From assembly GCA_018697195.1 (NCBI GenBank), contig CM031858.1, positions 75,451,001 through 75,515,000 on the forward strand: a stretch of 64,000 bases of DNA, in the 5' to 3' direction. The notes below the pieces were generated by a model. It did not search any database. It was not told the DNA's origin and saw only the letters and a program-made list of their open reading frames with translations. A program made the translations under genes and the position numbers. Origin of the DNA: Certhia americana. Its lineage: Eukaryota; Chordata; Aves; Passeriformes; Certhiidae. The number at the start of each line of letters is the position of its first letter. Position 1 is the stretch's first letter. Positions 1 through 13,110 of the stretch are shown here, one piece after another.

Positions 1-2512
1 CATGAACAAAACCAATTTGGGATAAGACTGGCTATATTAGTTTCTCTCACTTTTTTAAACTTTGAAATCTATCCAAAAATGTGCGGATTTCCTCTACCTA
101 TATATTAAAGAATGAATTTTTTGATTTTGTCACATTTTTCTATCTGTTCCAATGTAGTAATGGTAAGATCTCTTTTAAGGGAACTTGCCATCTCCTGACA
201 ACATGATTGACAAATTATAATAGTTTTTAATTTACTATCTGTCTTAGTAACCATTTCTGCTTGACTTTATGGACTGAGCCATGAGTCATCCTTCAGGATT
301 ACCAACAATAACTACTGAGAAATTGTGTGTACCTATGTGTTTTATGTTCATAAAGATCAGAAACTGCAATAATGTGCATAAGGTAAATACTTCTAAGTTA
401 CTTGTCCTGAAACTTGTCCTAAGTTACTTATCCTGAAATGTTTCACTCAAGCAGCCTTTTAAATCTTGAAGATCAGCATATGTTTGGTGTTTTTTATAAG
501 TACTGTGTGTTACTTCTTGATGAAGGATGTGCTGTGTCCAAATGATGGCCCATCAAAGCGGTATGGAGGTCACTCTAACTCCTCTTTGGCAGGGTTTGTA
601 ATACATAGGCATTCAGCCAGCACAATGTTAAAAGGTTGTAAAATGGGAATTAATTATGTTTATCCAAGAGTGGGCTACTCCAAGTGTCAAGCTAAAGCTT
701 GGCGAGATTCTTGACGTAGTATCTTCGTCTCCCATTTGGCTAGATCACCAGACTGTAGCCATATTTTACTCATAGCAGTACCAAAATACCTCTTTCTGGC
801 CCTATATAAACTAAACAAAACAAGGTGTTTGAACTAATTAATTCAAAGGATTTTTTTTGGTTGCTTACATGGTTTTGGTGCTTTTAATATGTAATGTCTA
901 GGATCAATATTCCAAACACAGCTACCTTCAGTGAGAGATGGGCTCCCAGATTTTCAAATTCTCTTTGTAGGGATTCAAAGTCTGCAGTGTTCATAATTTA
1001 TGAGATATAGCTGTTTTAATAATATTCTCTTTTTAAAGGCTAGTGAACATTCACGGAGGTGTGAGCTGCATATGGTCTGCAGATATGCCCCCTTTGTGAA
1101 CTCTGGGACTGCAGTCTCCTACCTCGCACATGGATTTTCTTCTTTGAGATCTCAAGAGGAGAAATGGATTTCATTGAAATATACTGCAGAAACTATCTGA
1201 GTTCTCTACTCAGAAAAGGAACAGAGTTACACTTTGGTACCTGTGGTTTAGTTTAGCCAAACATCATGTGAGCTGACTGTTTTAGAGAAAGTTTTAGTGT
1301 GGAGAGAGTCAGAAAACCAAACCTAATTCTCTTGTGTCCTAGGCTGTAGCAACTGTTATATCATCCTCATCCTTTGTCTTGTCAGTTGTAGGTAATGAAA
1401 GCTTTCCGTGTCCCAGAGTACAGCTTGGGTTTCTGTCTGCTTCTTAAGATTTTGGTTTATATGTTGGTGAAAAATTTAAATAATATGAAGCATGATCTTT
1501 ATAGTAACTTATTATAGATTTCCGTTAGGGCTACTAGTGTGAGGGAGGGAAGCAATGTCTTTTTCTTAGTGTGCCATTTATCAGTGAGCACAGTGGCTCA
1601 AAGCAATTTTGTGCTCTTCTCATGTCCCAGGCGTCCTCATATGGATTTTTGCTTCTGCTAGCCGAATGGAACCCCTAAACACAACCTTGATGCTTTGTCT
1701 TGGTGAGTGCTATTTATTGACTGCATAGATATTTGTTCTTACAGCACAGGGATAAAGACAAAATTATGTCCTACAAAGTAATCCTTACACTTGCTAGTTT
1801 TTTTCAATATCCCATGAGCAGAAGTTTAAACTTTTTGATTAAGAACATTTCATTATTGATCAAGAACCTATCTAAACAGGCTGAGCCTTCACCATAGAGT
1901 TTGCTGAGAACTTGTGATTTCTGAGGACACTGAACAGTAGTAAACAGAATTTTCTTTCACACCCACAGATCATTAGCAAAGTCAATTAGAGAAAGAGATT
2001 CACAGCTGATTCTGTAATGAATATAATAATGTGTGGAGAAGAAAACATGAAGAATATTTTTATTCAAACCAATCAAATTTTAATATCTGTATCAATCAGT
2101 AAAATATTATTTTCAAATTATGTCAGAGGTATCAGAACCTGTATCTTGTATTTATATCATGAAAGATGGCACCAAGTTCTGGGGTTTTCACGAGATTCCA
2201 GAAATCAATATTTTTTCATGTACTTTTATTAATTTTTGTGTTATTTGCAGATGATACTGGAAGGGGCATGACTTTGGGAATGAAGTATGTTTGCATTGTT
2301 TAGCTGCTGTAAACATGAAGTATGTTGAGAGAAAAACAAAGCAATTCCTTCTTGGTTTATACTCTTCTCTTTCAACTACTGTTGTTTAAAGTAGTACACA
2401 GAGAGTACCCTTCTTATTTTCTTCTTATTTTCTTTGAGTTGGCTAGATTTCACCAATTACAGCAGACTACTGATGTGGGGGAAAAAGAAGCAAAATTACT
2501 TTAACAAAGATA
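1..2512. other. AT-rich single-copy DNA, no gene
   Basis: I see no exon, RNA gene or recognisable transposon. Open frames are under 90 codons and show no known motif. The only structure noted is a short tandem duplication at 393-438, listed separately. Confidence 0.6.
393..438. repeat. 26-bp period tandem duplication
   Basis: A 20-base string beginning CTAAGTTACTT is present at 393-412 and again at 419-438 with one mismatch (G versus A). It looks like a local slippage duplication with no evident function. Confidence 0.8.
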
Positions 2513-3194
2513 ATTTCCTCTTGGGTTTATAAAAAATATTTTTGTGTGTCTCTGCTGATCAGCTGTTTTCCTCTGTCACCGAGATTATTTTTCTCCCAGC
2601 CCAGAGATTATGAAGAACTGGTCATGAGCCGTCTCTTCTTATGTTTTCTTTATAGTTTATTATTTCTTATCATTACATTCTTCTCCTGCCCTGCAGAGAT
2701 CTGTGCAGCAGGTCACATTCAGGCACTCTCCCCAAAAACCCCTGAATGCAAACTACCAAATACTCCCACCCTCAGGGTGGCGTGGATATTTATACTATAA
2801 TCCACGTAATCAGTATTTATAATATTTCTCCAATAACTATTATCCATGTTAGAAAGTTAACTTCTACTCTAAACCAACTATAATGTGTTACCTCACTGCA
2901 GAACATGGAGGCAGATGAGGAAGAAGGAGAAAGCCCAAAAACCATGTGCTTCCTCCATCTTGTCTTCACCTGCTTACCATCCTAAAAACCCCATATATCT
3001 AAAATTCTCACCCTGTAATAAAACTACACACTGTTCTACTATCTAATACACATTCTTGAAAACTCTGCCTCATTCCAGAGCCTAAAAGCCCTTTTTCCAT
3101 GAACAGAGGTTAAAAATACTGTTTGTCAGAGATCTTAAAATCTCTTAAACATGCAAAGAAATATTTCTCAGAATTCCAGACTCCAACAATTTCC
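2513..3194 (-). mobile_element. Solo ERV LTR, copy A, with 6-bp TSD
   Basis: The LTR body is 2519-3188 (670 bp). It is flanked by the perfect direct repeat ATTTCC at 2513-2518 and 3189-3194, the footprint of retroviral integration. It matches copies B and C over its whole length. Read on the minus strand it begins TGTTGGAGTC and ends CCCAAGA. A TATA box (TATAAATA on the minus strand, 2787-2794) suits a U3 promoter. A 6-bp target duplication fits ERVK (beta/alpha-like) integrases better than ERV1 or ERVL, but that class call is inference. The 84-codon plus-strand frame inside is a chance reading of the LTR. No internal retroviral sequence adjoins it, so it is a solo LTR left by recombination between two LTRs. 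Confidence 0.9.
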
Positions 3195-4402
3195 ATTTCT
3201 GTATTTCACAGCCATGAAATCCCAAACAAAAGATTTTTGAGCACTTTAATTCAAATTTTGTGTGTCTATGTTTATAAAAATTTTTATTCTTGCAGTTTCA
3301 TCTAAGTAATGCACTTATTCACTTAATATGTGAACATCTGTAGTCTATAACTCATATATTTTTTTCTAATTTGGACTTTGGAGCATTTGCATATGCAAAT
3401 TTGCATATCTCATTTATTTCTAAGCTTCTGAACTAATTTATATCCATTGAGGATCTGGATTTTTATGCAGAAATATTTGAATCATATTATTTTTAATTTG
3501 TTGCCATCTTTTGCATTTGTTCTATGTCTTTAATTAAAAAGTGATCAATGCCATTAACTTAAAAGAAAAAAACCCAAACTTGTTCATGTAGTGAAATGTG
3601 TCAGCATATGAAGGGATATTTTTTTATGTTGATCCATTGAGTTTTTAATATCCCCTTGGCTTTATATTTCATTTGGTCTGTGTATTTTTAATCAAATAGA
3701 AGATGTTAATAACATATTTTATAAGTTTTTACTTGTTTTGTTAGTAGTACTGTAAGAGATAGAAAGGGAATAATTCTGATGCATTCTGAAAGTAACTAAA
3801 GTTAATGAGGAGTTCTGGAAAATACAAATCAGTGTCTGAGTGCTTACCCTTTTAAATGCCATTTGTATGCAGCACACTTTGTTAAAATTGTGTTTATAAT
3901 AACTTAAAGAATCTCATTTTGCTGCCAGTGAGTATGGAATCAGATTTAGCATCTATTTAAGCTACACTTCATTTTTATGAGGAAGAAAATAATGCATAGG
4001 TACATTAAAACATATGTTTTTTGGGAGCTGGGGGAGTAAAGGATTAGTTTGTTCAGTTCAGATACAAGGATGAATTGTCTATTTAGCTCTATAAACCAGT
4101 AATTTTTCCTATCCAGTCACACGCGTAGTATTATTTGGAGCAGAAAATGGAAAAATATGATAGCTTGTGAAGGAGCATATTGACACGTCCTTTCTTCTGT
4201 TAGTTAAGTGTCTCTTCGTAGATGAGATTAGTGTGGTATTGAGGGGTATCTTTGGGTGATATAGGGAGATATATGCCCTGTAACACCCTTTTTTGTCTAC
4301 TCATAGGGTAGAGTAGTAGTGGCTCACTCACTGTCACTCCAAATAAAACACTAGAAAGAATTATTTTCACAAAAGTGGTGGTATTGTATGCTGCTGGAAG
4401 GT
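3195..4402. other. Spacer between two solo LTRs, AT-rich, no gene
   Basis: About 1.2 kb of AT-rich DNA with no gag, pol or env-like frame. Because copies A and B each carry their own target duplication, this stretch is host DNA and not a proviral interior. It contains the octamer palindrome at 3385-3406. Confidence 0.7.
3385..3406. promoter_or_regulatory. Overlapping palindromic POU octamer sites
   Basis: ATTTGCATATGCAAAT at 3385-3400 is a perfect 16-bp palindrome made of ATTTGCAT and its reverse complement. A third ATTTGCAT follows at 3399-3406. ATTTGCAT is the classic octamer bound by POU (Oct) factors, and palindromic octamers can load POU dimers. The sequence match is direct. Any regulatory activity is inference. 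Confidence 0.45.
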
Positions 4403-5088
4403 GTGAAGTCTTGGATTATAAAAAATATTTTTTGTTTGTCTCTGTTAACTTGGCTGTTTTCCACTGACCCGAGAATGTAAACTTTTGTTTTTTCTCCCAG
4501 CCAGAGAGTTTGAAAGACTGGTCGCGAGACTTTTCTTCTAATTGTTTTCTTCATTATTTATTATTTCTTATCATTACATTCTGTTCCTGACCCCACAAAG
4601 CTCTTCATTACAGGTCAGTTCAAGGCACACTCCTGAATAACAAATGCCCAAATGCCTAATGCTCTCACCCTCAGGGTGGCATGGAGATTTATATTACAAT
4701 CTATGTAATCAGTATTTATAATATTTCTCCAATAACTATTATTTTTGTTGGAAGGTTAGACTCTATTCTAAGCCAACTATAATGTGCCAGTTCACTGCAG
4801 AACATGGAGTCAAGGAAGAAGGAAGAAACCCAAAAGCCATGTGCTTCCTTCATCTTGCCTTCACCTGCTTAACATCCTAAAAACCCTGTATATCTAAAAT
4901 TCTCACCCTATGATAAAGCTACACTCTATTCTACTATCTAATACACACTCTTGAAAACTCTGCTTCATTCCAGAGATTAAAAGCACTTTTTCCATGAACA
5001 AAGGTTAAAACCACTGTTTTCAGAGATCTTAAAATCTCTTAAACATGCAAAGAAATATTTTTCATAATTCCAGACTCCGACAGTGAAG
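4403..5088 (-). mobile_element. Solo ERV LTR, copy B, with 6-bp TSD
   Basis: The LTR body is 4409-5082 (674 bp), flanked by the perfect direct repeat GTGAAG at 4403-4408 and 5083-5088. On the minus strand it begins TGTCGGAGTCTGG and ends TCCAAGA. It lies in the same orientation as copy A only 1.2 kb away. Different target duplications (ATTTCC and GTGAAG) show two separate insertions and not the two ends of one provirus. A TATA-like TATAAATC lies on the minus strand near 4686-4693. The minus-strand 67-codon frame at 4351-4554 starts inside the LTR and is not a gene. Confidence 0.9.
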
Positions 5089-5799
5089 ATGACATAAACT
5101 GTGAGATAAAATGATCATGAGACTGAAAGTGAAACTGATCTTTTCTGGGCATTGGCCTGTCCATTTGAATCAGTCAAACAGGAGCAAGGAATACAAAGAC
5201 CCCTGTGAAAGAGCTGCTTATTTACCTCATATTACACCCCATAACAAAGAAATAAAATAACCGAAAAAGCACTATGGTAGTTCTGTACAAAGAAATGGCA
5301 TTAAGAATAGTTTGGATGAGGATGTAAATATTTTTAAGTAGAATATTTGTATTCTGAAAATATGCGTTAATTGGAAGAAAAGACTGTATGACAAGTTTTG
5401 CTGAATTTTTTCCCTCATTGGCTGGTGATGGAGAAAATATTTCCTTGAGAACTGTAGCAATCCTTTTATATGTTTCTCTAGACAAAAAAAATCATTTCTT
5501 CTCTCACAAGAGAGAAGTACATTCATTACTTTTGACTGAAAAATGTAATTTAGAGATTAGAGTTTTAGTTAACATGGAAATTTGATGTCGAATCTCTTAA
5601 GTAGCTTTAAGGGATATACCAGTTCTGTTCTGAACAAAATTAGTTTGGAAATGTCCTCTGTGTGTAAGTGGATCAACAAAAGCAACCATGCCCACCTGAA
5701 TTCTTTATAGATGATCTGATCTCTCAGGGTCACCTTGTATTAACTTCTACTCAAAGTGAAATCTGAGTGTGTTGCCATCAAAGTGTGGGAGTAAGGAAC
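5089..5799. other. AT-rich DNA, no gene seen
   Basis: Three overlapping short frames on opposite strands lie at 5222-5585. None has a recognisable domain, and they exclude each other as coding. No repeat family was recognised. Confidence 0.55.
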
Positions 5800-6255
5800 T
5801 TCTGACATGGAACCAATATGATTCTACAGAAGCCATTTATTATTTACATTACAACCCTATTGTTTACATTACACTTCTAAGACTACTGTTTACACTCTCA
5901 TACACTGCTCAATTTGTTGATCGCTCCCTTTCACTCAAGCCCCTCGAGGGTCTCTGGAAAAGTTATTGGTCAAAGTCCAGGTGTTCCTTTATCTAGTGCT
6001 TTCCTTCTTTGCCACCAGTTTCTCAGCATCTGCGCTCTCAGTTTAGCCCAATTATTGTTTCAGCAACCTTGATGAATTCCAGAGGATCTGATAAACACAC
6101 CTAGAGATAATTTAGCTGGTGCATCCCTGGGAACAAGTTATTCAGACACATTGCAACATAACAGTTTAGTCTTTAAGGGTGGAGATATCACCACACTGAA
6201 TGACCTTTTGGAAGACAACGATAAGCTTCTCCCTTATTCATATCTTGACTGAAAA
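5800..6255 (-). mobile_element. Possible degenerate LTR fragment, family unknown
   Basis: The run of TTTATTATTTACATTACA-type sequence at about 5838-5890, followed by moderately GC-richer sequence to about 6160, resembles the 3' half of a bird ERV LTR on the minus strand, with poly(A)-signal-like motifs. I could not find both ends or a target duplication. It could equally be single-copy DNA. Confidence 0.25.
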
Positions 6256-6259
6256 AAGC

Positions 6260-6560
6260 CAGCTCTCACCACCTTGCCACATGTCCTCAAGTCCGCCTTT
6301 ACCACATTGCTAGCCCTCTGTTGTAGTCACTCCATTTTTCCAATTTTTTCCTTAGTACCTTGGAACACAAAATGACATAATATTCCACGTGTGGTCCAGT
6401 GGTGCAAAAAAAAAAGGAAAGTAGTGGCAATGTTTGTGTTGATACAGCCCAGTGTGCTGTTGTTTCATCATTGCAAGATACTATTTGATGCCTGCACATT
6501 TCTAAAAGTATAGCTCTCAAATCCAAATTTCTTAAATCAAAGTGGGTACATTGTGCTCAT
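6260..6560 (-). mobile_element. Old CR1 LINE fragment
   Basis: Diverged matches to the 3' coding part of CR1 on the minus strand. On the plus strand these read ACACAAAATGACATAATATT, then CCACGTGTGGTC (the 'compared with the usual CAGGTGTGGTC' segment), then GATACAGCCCAG. The order of these motifs is that of CR1 read in reverse. It is heavily mutated and interrupted by an A-run at 6406-6415, so it has no coding potential. The edges are approximate. Confidence 0.55.
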
Positions 6561-9500
6561 CTTTCTGTAGGCAAATGAGCCATCCTTAAGAATAGAACAG
6601 CTCTTCTTCCTTCAGTGCTATCTGGCCCATAAAGATGATGCCTTTTGACCAATTGCTATCAAATTGTTGTACCAGAGTAAAAAGCACAACAATGCTTCTA
6701 TTGTGTCTGCAAACAACTGGGTATTTAAAATTGGAAGATTTTACCTTTGCAAATGACAATGACACTTGTGCTGTCCGAGGATGGCAGGACACAAAGAAGC
6801 AGTGAGTTTTATGTTTGCATGGGCTGGTAGGAGAGAAGTAGAACATAACCTTCGCTAAGAAATCACTGAAATTCCTTGCATGAATGTAAGCCTGTATATA
6901 AAGTAAGACCTACTTATGGACAACTGCTATCACTTCTAAAGAAAAGCAGATATATTTTTTCAGTGGGAATGTTTGGGGATGCGTCTGATAATACCCTTCA
7001 GCTACTAATGGTCTCACATATTATTTTCTTTTGGTAACATTTTCATAACACCAAAATATTTTTCCAAGTTATATAACATCTTAGATTATAACAGTTAGTT
7101 TTTGACGTTTTGACAAGCAAAACACATTAGTCCTTGACTGCAGAGAAGATCATAATGTTGAAAAAAAAAAAAAAGTGTGATACTTCTAATAGTGGGTGGA
7201 TTATAGTGTCAATTCTGAGACCAAGTTTTAGTACATGCTGTAAGAGAACACCCAAGGATCCTCCTAATTAGTACAGAGAGAGATCATTCCAAACCTGTCA
7301 GAAAAAGCTAGTACATAGTCCTTTTGGTTAGTCTGTTTTTTAAGGATGCCATATTGATGGGGTGGAGGGAGGAGAAAGCATAGAAATAATGTAAAAAATC
7401 CCTACAAGAGGAATAAATATTAATGCATCGGTTTCAATGAAAGATTGCTTCTTATCTTCTTTTCCTCCCCAAATCTGCAAAAGAAATTACTAGTTTTCTT
7501 TCAAGTTTCCAATAATCTTCCACTTGCAAAAAAATACAATTGTATTCTCCCTCAGACCTCTTCAGGAAATACACTGATTTCAGACAAGTATTCACTCAGT
7601 GTTTGCATTATTTATTTAAGACATGCAAATATTTTGCAGTTATATAGCCTGTAGAATTAAGTATGTGTGTTTTAAATACAACTCGTTCCTTTAAGCAGTA
7701 TTATAATAGTAACTTTCTGTAGTAGGAGAGATACTGATTAATGTCTTCATCGGTCTTGCATAGTAAACCATTGTTCAGCTACCTTCATAATATGAAATTC
7801 ATGGTGTAATTAGTGATGTAGTAAACAATCAGTAAATTTATTTTGCTAAATTTAATTTAGTAAATAATTAGTGAATTTTTTAAAAACTGATAATCTGATG
7901 ATTGGCAGACACAACAAACAGCTGAGCTTGTGAGACCTTTGATTACTATTTTTATGGTTGTCAGTAAGAAAAAAAATTAAATGTTGCATCTGCTCTGTTT
8001 TGCAGTTTTGATGGTTTTGATAGTGTAAACACTATTGGCAGAAACCTATTGGGTTTTATGATTACTGAGAAGTAGAAGGAGAGAAAAGCAGCTATTTCTT
8101 GAAATCAAGAGAGGTTAAAAGGTGGAATATAAATTGATTTCTCTGTGTTCTTTGTGTGGGCTGTTGTTAATATGCAGTCTACTGAAGCCAAGGCTGTGGA
8201 GAAGTAACAGCATTGTATGAAGTCCTGGGTAATTAATAAGAGGCTGTAATAGTGCAGCTTGTTTTGGAAGAAAGGAAATGTATTTTATTAGGTAGTATCA
8301 GAAGATCATTGAATTTTTATGATTAAATTTATACTTGCTTAGACAATACTTGGTTAAAACAAAATAATTTGGAATTTCTGTTGGTTTGGGGTGGTTCCCC
8401 TTATCTCAGCTATTGCAGAAAGATGAGTTTATATTCCCTAACAGTGTTGTGGCATTTTGCCCTGCTTTTTATTGCCATTAATGTTATTTATTCTTCTGTT
8501 TGTGTCATTTACTTAGTAAAATCTTGTCATCAAGTTGTTTGTTTTGATTTCGGGTTTTTTTGAAATGAAGAACTTATTTTGTAAAGATGCCAGCAGACAA
8601 TGAAGGTTTTCTGTGCTGCTGACAAGCTCTAAAAGATAGACTACTTTTAAAAACATAATAACTGAAAATGTGTATTTTACTTTGGGTACAGATATTTGGA
8701 TGATGCTTTGACCTGAGGGCTTTGGTTTATTATGAGCAGAAGCTATAGCCAGTCTTAGGAGCAGTGCTTTGAGGACACAGCTACTTGTATCATTAATGTG
8801 AGTGATGTTTTATTGCAGTACTATTAGGCAAGTTGTAATAGAGCTGCACACCTAGTAAGGCATGGCAAGGAAACGTGTAATTTTGTCACATGCCCACTCT
8901 GCTTTGGGTAGAATGACCCTTTATTTGACTATCATTTTCTGTTGCTTCAGAATACTGTCTTATTCCACAGAAGCTGTAAATATGGTACTGAATGGCTGCA
9001 GTTTAGGATGAGACTTTTACCTCCCTACCCTAAAGTCCATGATTGCATCTTTATCATCTCCTGCCTTGATGAATGAAATTTATTCCTCCCTAGATTGTGT
9101 GGTATGCAAGTCACAGCCCTCCAGCTTCCCACACATTCGGGCTATTACAATTGTTCTATGTGCAGATTATTTTGTCTGTTTTCTGTTAGCTTTTTATTGG
9201 CCCTTTTTATAGAAAAAAACCCCATGCCTTAGAAGCTTGAAACACAGATCAGATTTCTGCAGTAATTCCTAATGCATATATTCTTTTGGCATTGAAAACA
9301 ATCTAACCTAAATATATACAAAATCTATCCCCAAAAGAACCAAATTTTAACTGTTAGATAAGTAATCTAGTACATTTCTCTGCACAAAAAATTTGAACAG
9401 CTGTACATAGACTATTTGACAGGTGTTTGTTTTACCTATTAAAAAATTCCTAATCATTTATTTACATTATGTGTGGATCTCTTTGGAATTGTTTTAATTT

Positions 9501-11599
9501 CTGACAGTACATCTGGAAGGACTTTCTTCCTGTTTCACTTAATTGCTTCTTTTTCTATCATTAAGGCAAATTTCAATGTCCCCTAATGAAGAACAGACTA
9601 ATGGAGGAAGTGTCAATTGTTTGATTTCTTTAGAAGAGATCCACTGAGAAAAATCAAAGTTAAAATTGTCTGAAAAAGAATAAATGGTATACAAATATGA
9701 AGAAATCTCTCTTCAAAAACCAGCAGTTTATTTCAAAATGATTTATACAGTTCTGAAATTGAAACTTAGACCATTCAGTCAACTATAGTCCTCTTTCAAA
9801 AGTCTTTTCAGACATGTTCTAACTCTTTTTTGTGTGTTCAAACCAAGAAAATTCATGTATTTTATTCTTTTTATGTTTTACCCAATCAGAAAACCAGTTT
9901 TAATCTTTCCTCCATTTAATGCATCCCTCTGCCTTAGTCTTTTTATTTCTAATGTAGCGAAAAGTGGGAACAGTCCTTTATGCTGTGCCATCTCTCAGCT
10001 TTGAGGCACTGCCAAACTTCAACTTCAAAGCTGTTTCAAGGCTTCAGCTTTGTCACAAAAACATCATGTGCAAAGCCTTTACCAACCCACACAACAGTTT
10101 AGGTTTTAAAGTGTATCTTTATTACTGAAGAAAGGTTAACTCTGGTGAGTCCATAAATTATCTCTGCAAGTATTAACTTTTTTCCAGTATATGGGAAATA
10201 CATTTAGACAACGCTATTGAATGGAAAATGATTCATTATTAAATTAAATTACAAAAAAATTAATGATGCTATATACTGAGAATTATTTTTTATGATCTAA
10301 TTTTCCATTTGACTAGTATTCTGTTTCTAAATATCTGAAAGTGATTTTGAAGAAAAGTTCTCAATAGATACCTTAAAGGTTTTGTGATATTGAGCTAAAA
10401 TACAAACCAATTTTAGATTTTTAAAGTCATAACAATTCTTTTGTATTTAGATTATTGCATATGTAAGGAGGTCCCCTATTACACGTTTAAAATGCTCAAA
10501 TTAAGTTTTATATACTTAATTAACTATATAAACTTAATTAAAAAATTAAAATTATTAATAATAATAAGGTTAATATGGAGGAAAAAATATATTCTTTCTG
10601 GTGCAGGTATGGGCATTCTTTCTGGTAGGTATATGGGCTGTAATCAGTTCACCCTTGCTGAAATAGGAACCCTCCATGAAGGAAAATTTATATTCACATA
10701 ACTAGATTCTACAGAGAGCAATAAACTGAGCAGAGTCTGACTTAGAGGCTTGAATGCCTTACACTGCATACCCAGATGGCCTAACCTGTAGCTTAGCTTT
10801 GGAAAATGTTTCCTAATAAAAAGCCCAACTAGGCTTCTACGACAAAAATACCCTCAACACTCAAAAAACCCCTAAACAGGATAGTCTGCAATCTGACTGA
10901 ATCAGAAAAAGACTTGAAAATCAAGAAAAAATATGATTCTTTATTGGGACTTTTATGATTCTTTAGTGGGTTGCTTGGTTATCTTTTTGGAAGTTGAATC
11001 CATTTTTTAATTTCTATTATTAAGGTGATCGTCTTATGACTTTTTTAGCAATGTCATGTAAAACAGAAAGAGATAGAGAAAACTGCATCTTCTAGGATAA
11101 TATGGTATTAACTGCAAAAGTCTTACCCCTCCTATTTATAGTACTTGTAATAAACTCTATTGGTCAGGTCCGTAAAGCTCTTTTCTCTACCACTGAGTTA
11201 ATGGATTCTGGGTTACTACACCGGGTCTACTGACATAAAATGAATGAATGCTACAGAAGATTTACATGAAGTCTAGCATTAACTGTCTAATGCTGAATAA
11301 CCTTCTGTGGCTGATTAATTGGGCAGATTATTGGGAAAGTAAATGGATAATTTTCACTTTGCAATTACATTTAAGTGAGTTATGCACAGGTTAAATCACA
11401 CACTAAATAGTCGTTGTCCTTACCTGCCTTGCCCTAGTGAGTGAACCCAAATTTAAGGATCATGTTAAGTCTCCCATAAAATGGAAAAAATGTTCAACCC
11501 AAATGCTGTTTAGTTTCTTATTTATTTTTCCCCCAAAATGCATTAAAATATAACATATTACTAATTTTATCTTTATAATTTTTTTAAGTACATTACAAA
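6561..11599. other. AT-rich single-copy DNA, no gene
   Basis: Five kilobases without a supported gene or clear transposon. Frames are shorter than 90 codons. Low-complexity pieces include a 14-A run near 7160 and AT-rich runs near 10500-10570. Nothing marks an exon. Confidence 0.55.
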
Positions 11600-13110
11600 C
11601 TTTCAATTAATTCCTGAATTTAATTTGTGAACATGTGTGTCAAGACAACAAATATAGGAGGCTTTGTGACCAAATAAGTTTAATACAAGCTCTGCCAAAG
11701 TGACATTAAACAGAATTGCAAATTCCATGAAGCTAAATAACTGCCTAAATTGGATGCTAAAGAAAATAATGAGGAATGCTTTCAGATCTATTAGCAGTTA
11801 ATGGAAAAATCAAAAAAAAAAAACAACTCCATGTGCCTGATGTGGCAGAAAACAATGAAACATGCTGACTAGTGGATCAGTGCAAAATATAAAGGACTGA
11901 TTAATAGAAAGCAGTGAAATCAGAGATTTTTAAGTGTCCCAAATAAGTCAGTTGCCAACTGTATCCCTTCAACAGGGTTAACTGGACACTCAGGGCAGAG
12001 ATGAGCCAAGGCATTATCTGGAGGAATACTGCTGTCCTTGGATCAGTCACTATTTCCAAAAGTGGAGAACTATTTGATTTAGACTCATAGGAGTTCTATC
12101 TAGGTCTAATGTCCATTTATCCAGAGTGTTGTTAAACTAGAAAAACACAAAAATGCCACTTTTGAATGAAAGATGATTAACAATTCTGATCCTTTGAGAT
12201 AATGGAAATAATGCTCAATGCTTAAGTAAATCATGAAAATTAGGTAGCAAATAATTTCTGCCTTTTTAATTTTCTAACACTAGTTTTCTGCAATGACATT
12301 TAATGCCATATTTGTACTTAAAACAAAAAGTTGCTTAGAGCAAAAACCCACAAAAGTGCCTCAAATTTTTTTCTGAATACATTTATGAAAAAATAGGTCT
12401 TGTGTATTAAAAAAAAAAAAAAAAATCCACTTTAAATGTGTCATACTAAAAAGGTCAAAAGCAATTTTCTCTATTCATGGTGTATTCCTAGGAAACTCTT
12501 AATTCAAAATATAGTTCAGAATGTAAACACAGCCATAGACCTGTGAGGCTACTTTGACTTTTCACCCTTATTAGAAAACAAGGAATTCTGAAATGCAGTC
12601 ATTTCCTTCAGGATATAAATATTTGTTCAACTGTAATAAAATTCAGGATAGAATATATGTCTCCCTCACTCATTTGATGGGGAGGCTGTTTGGAAGGGCT
12701 ATTCATAATTCAGCACTATGCTGTTTCTATAATGAGTTGGAAAGGTCTTTGAATAATTGCATTTGGCTAATGAACAAGACATACATTTATTCACCTCAGC
12801 TCTTTTGTGGACCCAGATATCTTCCTTTCTCTTCATATTTTTTATTTAATGTGAAACTCTGCGTGAAGTGTAACACTTCATACAGGATGCATGACAACTT
12901 TAAACTTAATGCTGACAATTTAAGTCCTTGTTGCCCGAGAGCTACTAATTTAATTAGAGACTGCTATGCTGGAATTAACAGGGAAGTAAAATATGCCTTC
13001 AGAGAAATTTCATTGAAGAAGATTAAGAGTACAAGTGGAAAAAAGAAAATTACATACACAAGCCTGTTATTTTCTACCAACTACAAAAGGAGTTTAGGAT
13101 GACTAGCAGA
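11600..13110. other. Repeat-free stretch with the longest open frame; candidate conserved noncoding DNA
   Basis: The stretch lacks recognisable transposons apart from a 17-A run at 12409-12425. A 169-codon plus-strand frame spans 12593-13102. Its product has scattered Cys, Asn and Tyr, no signal peptide, no domain I recognise and no Kozak-like start. The underlying DNA around 12680-12780 is rich in homeodomain-type cores (CATAATTC, GAATAATTGC, GGCTAATGA). I read it as noncoding, possibly a conserved element. This is inference from texture alone. Confidence 0.3.
12409..12425. repeat. Poly(A) tract, 17 A
   Basis: An uninterrupted run of 17 A. No AATAAA sits closely upstream and I found no flanking direct repeat, so there is no case for a retrocopy. 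Confidence 0.9.

Noticed and set aside
2513..5088. Copies A and B as the two LTRs of one short provirus
   Set aside because: Each copy has its own different 6-bp target duplication, and the DNA between has no retroviral frame.
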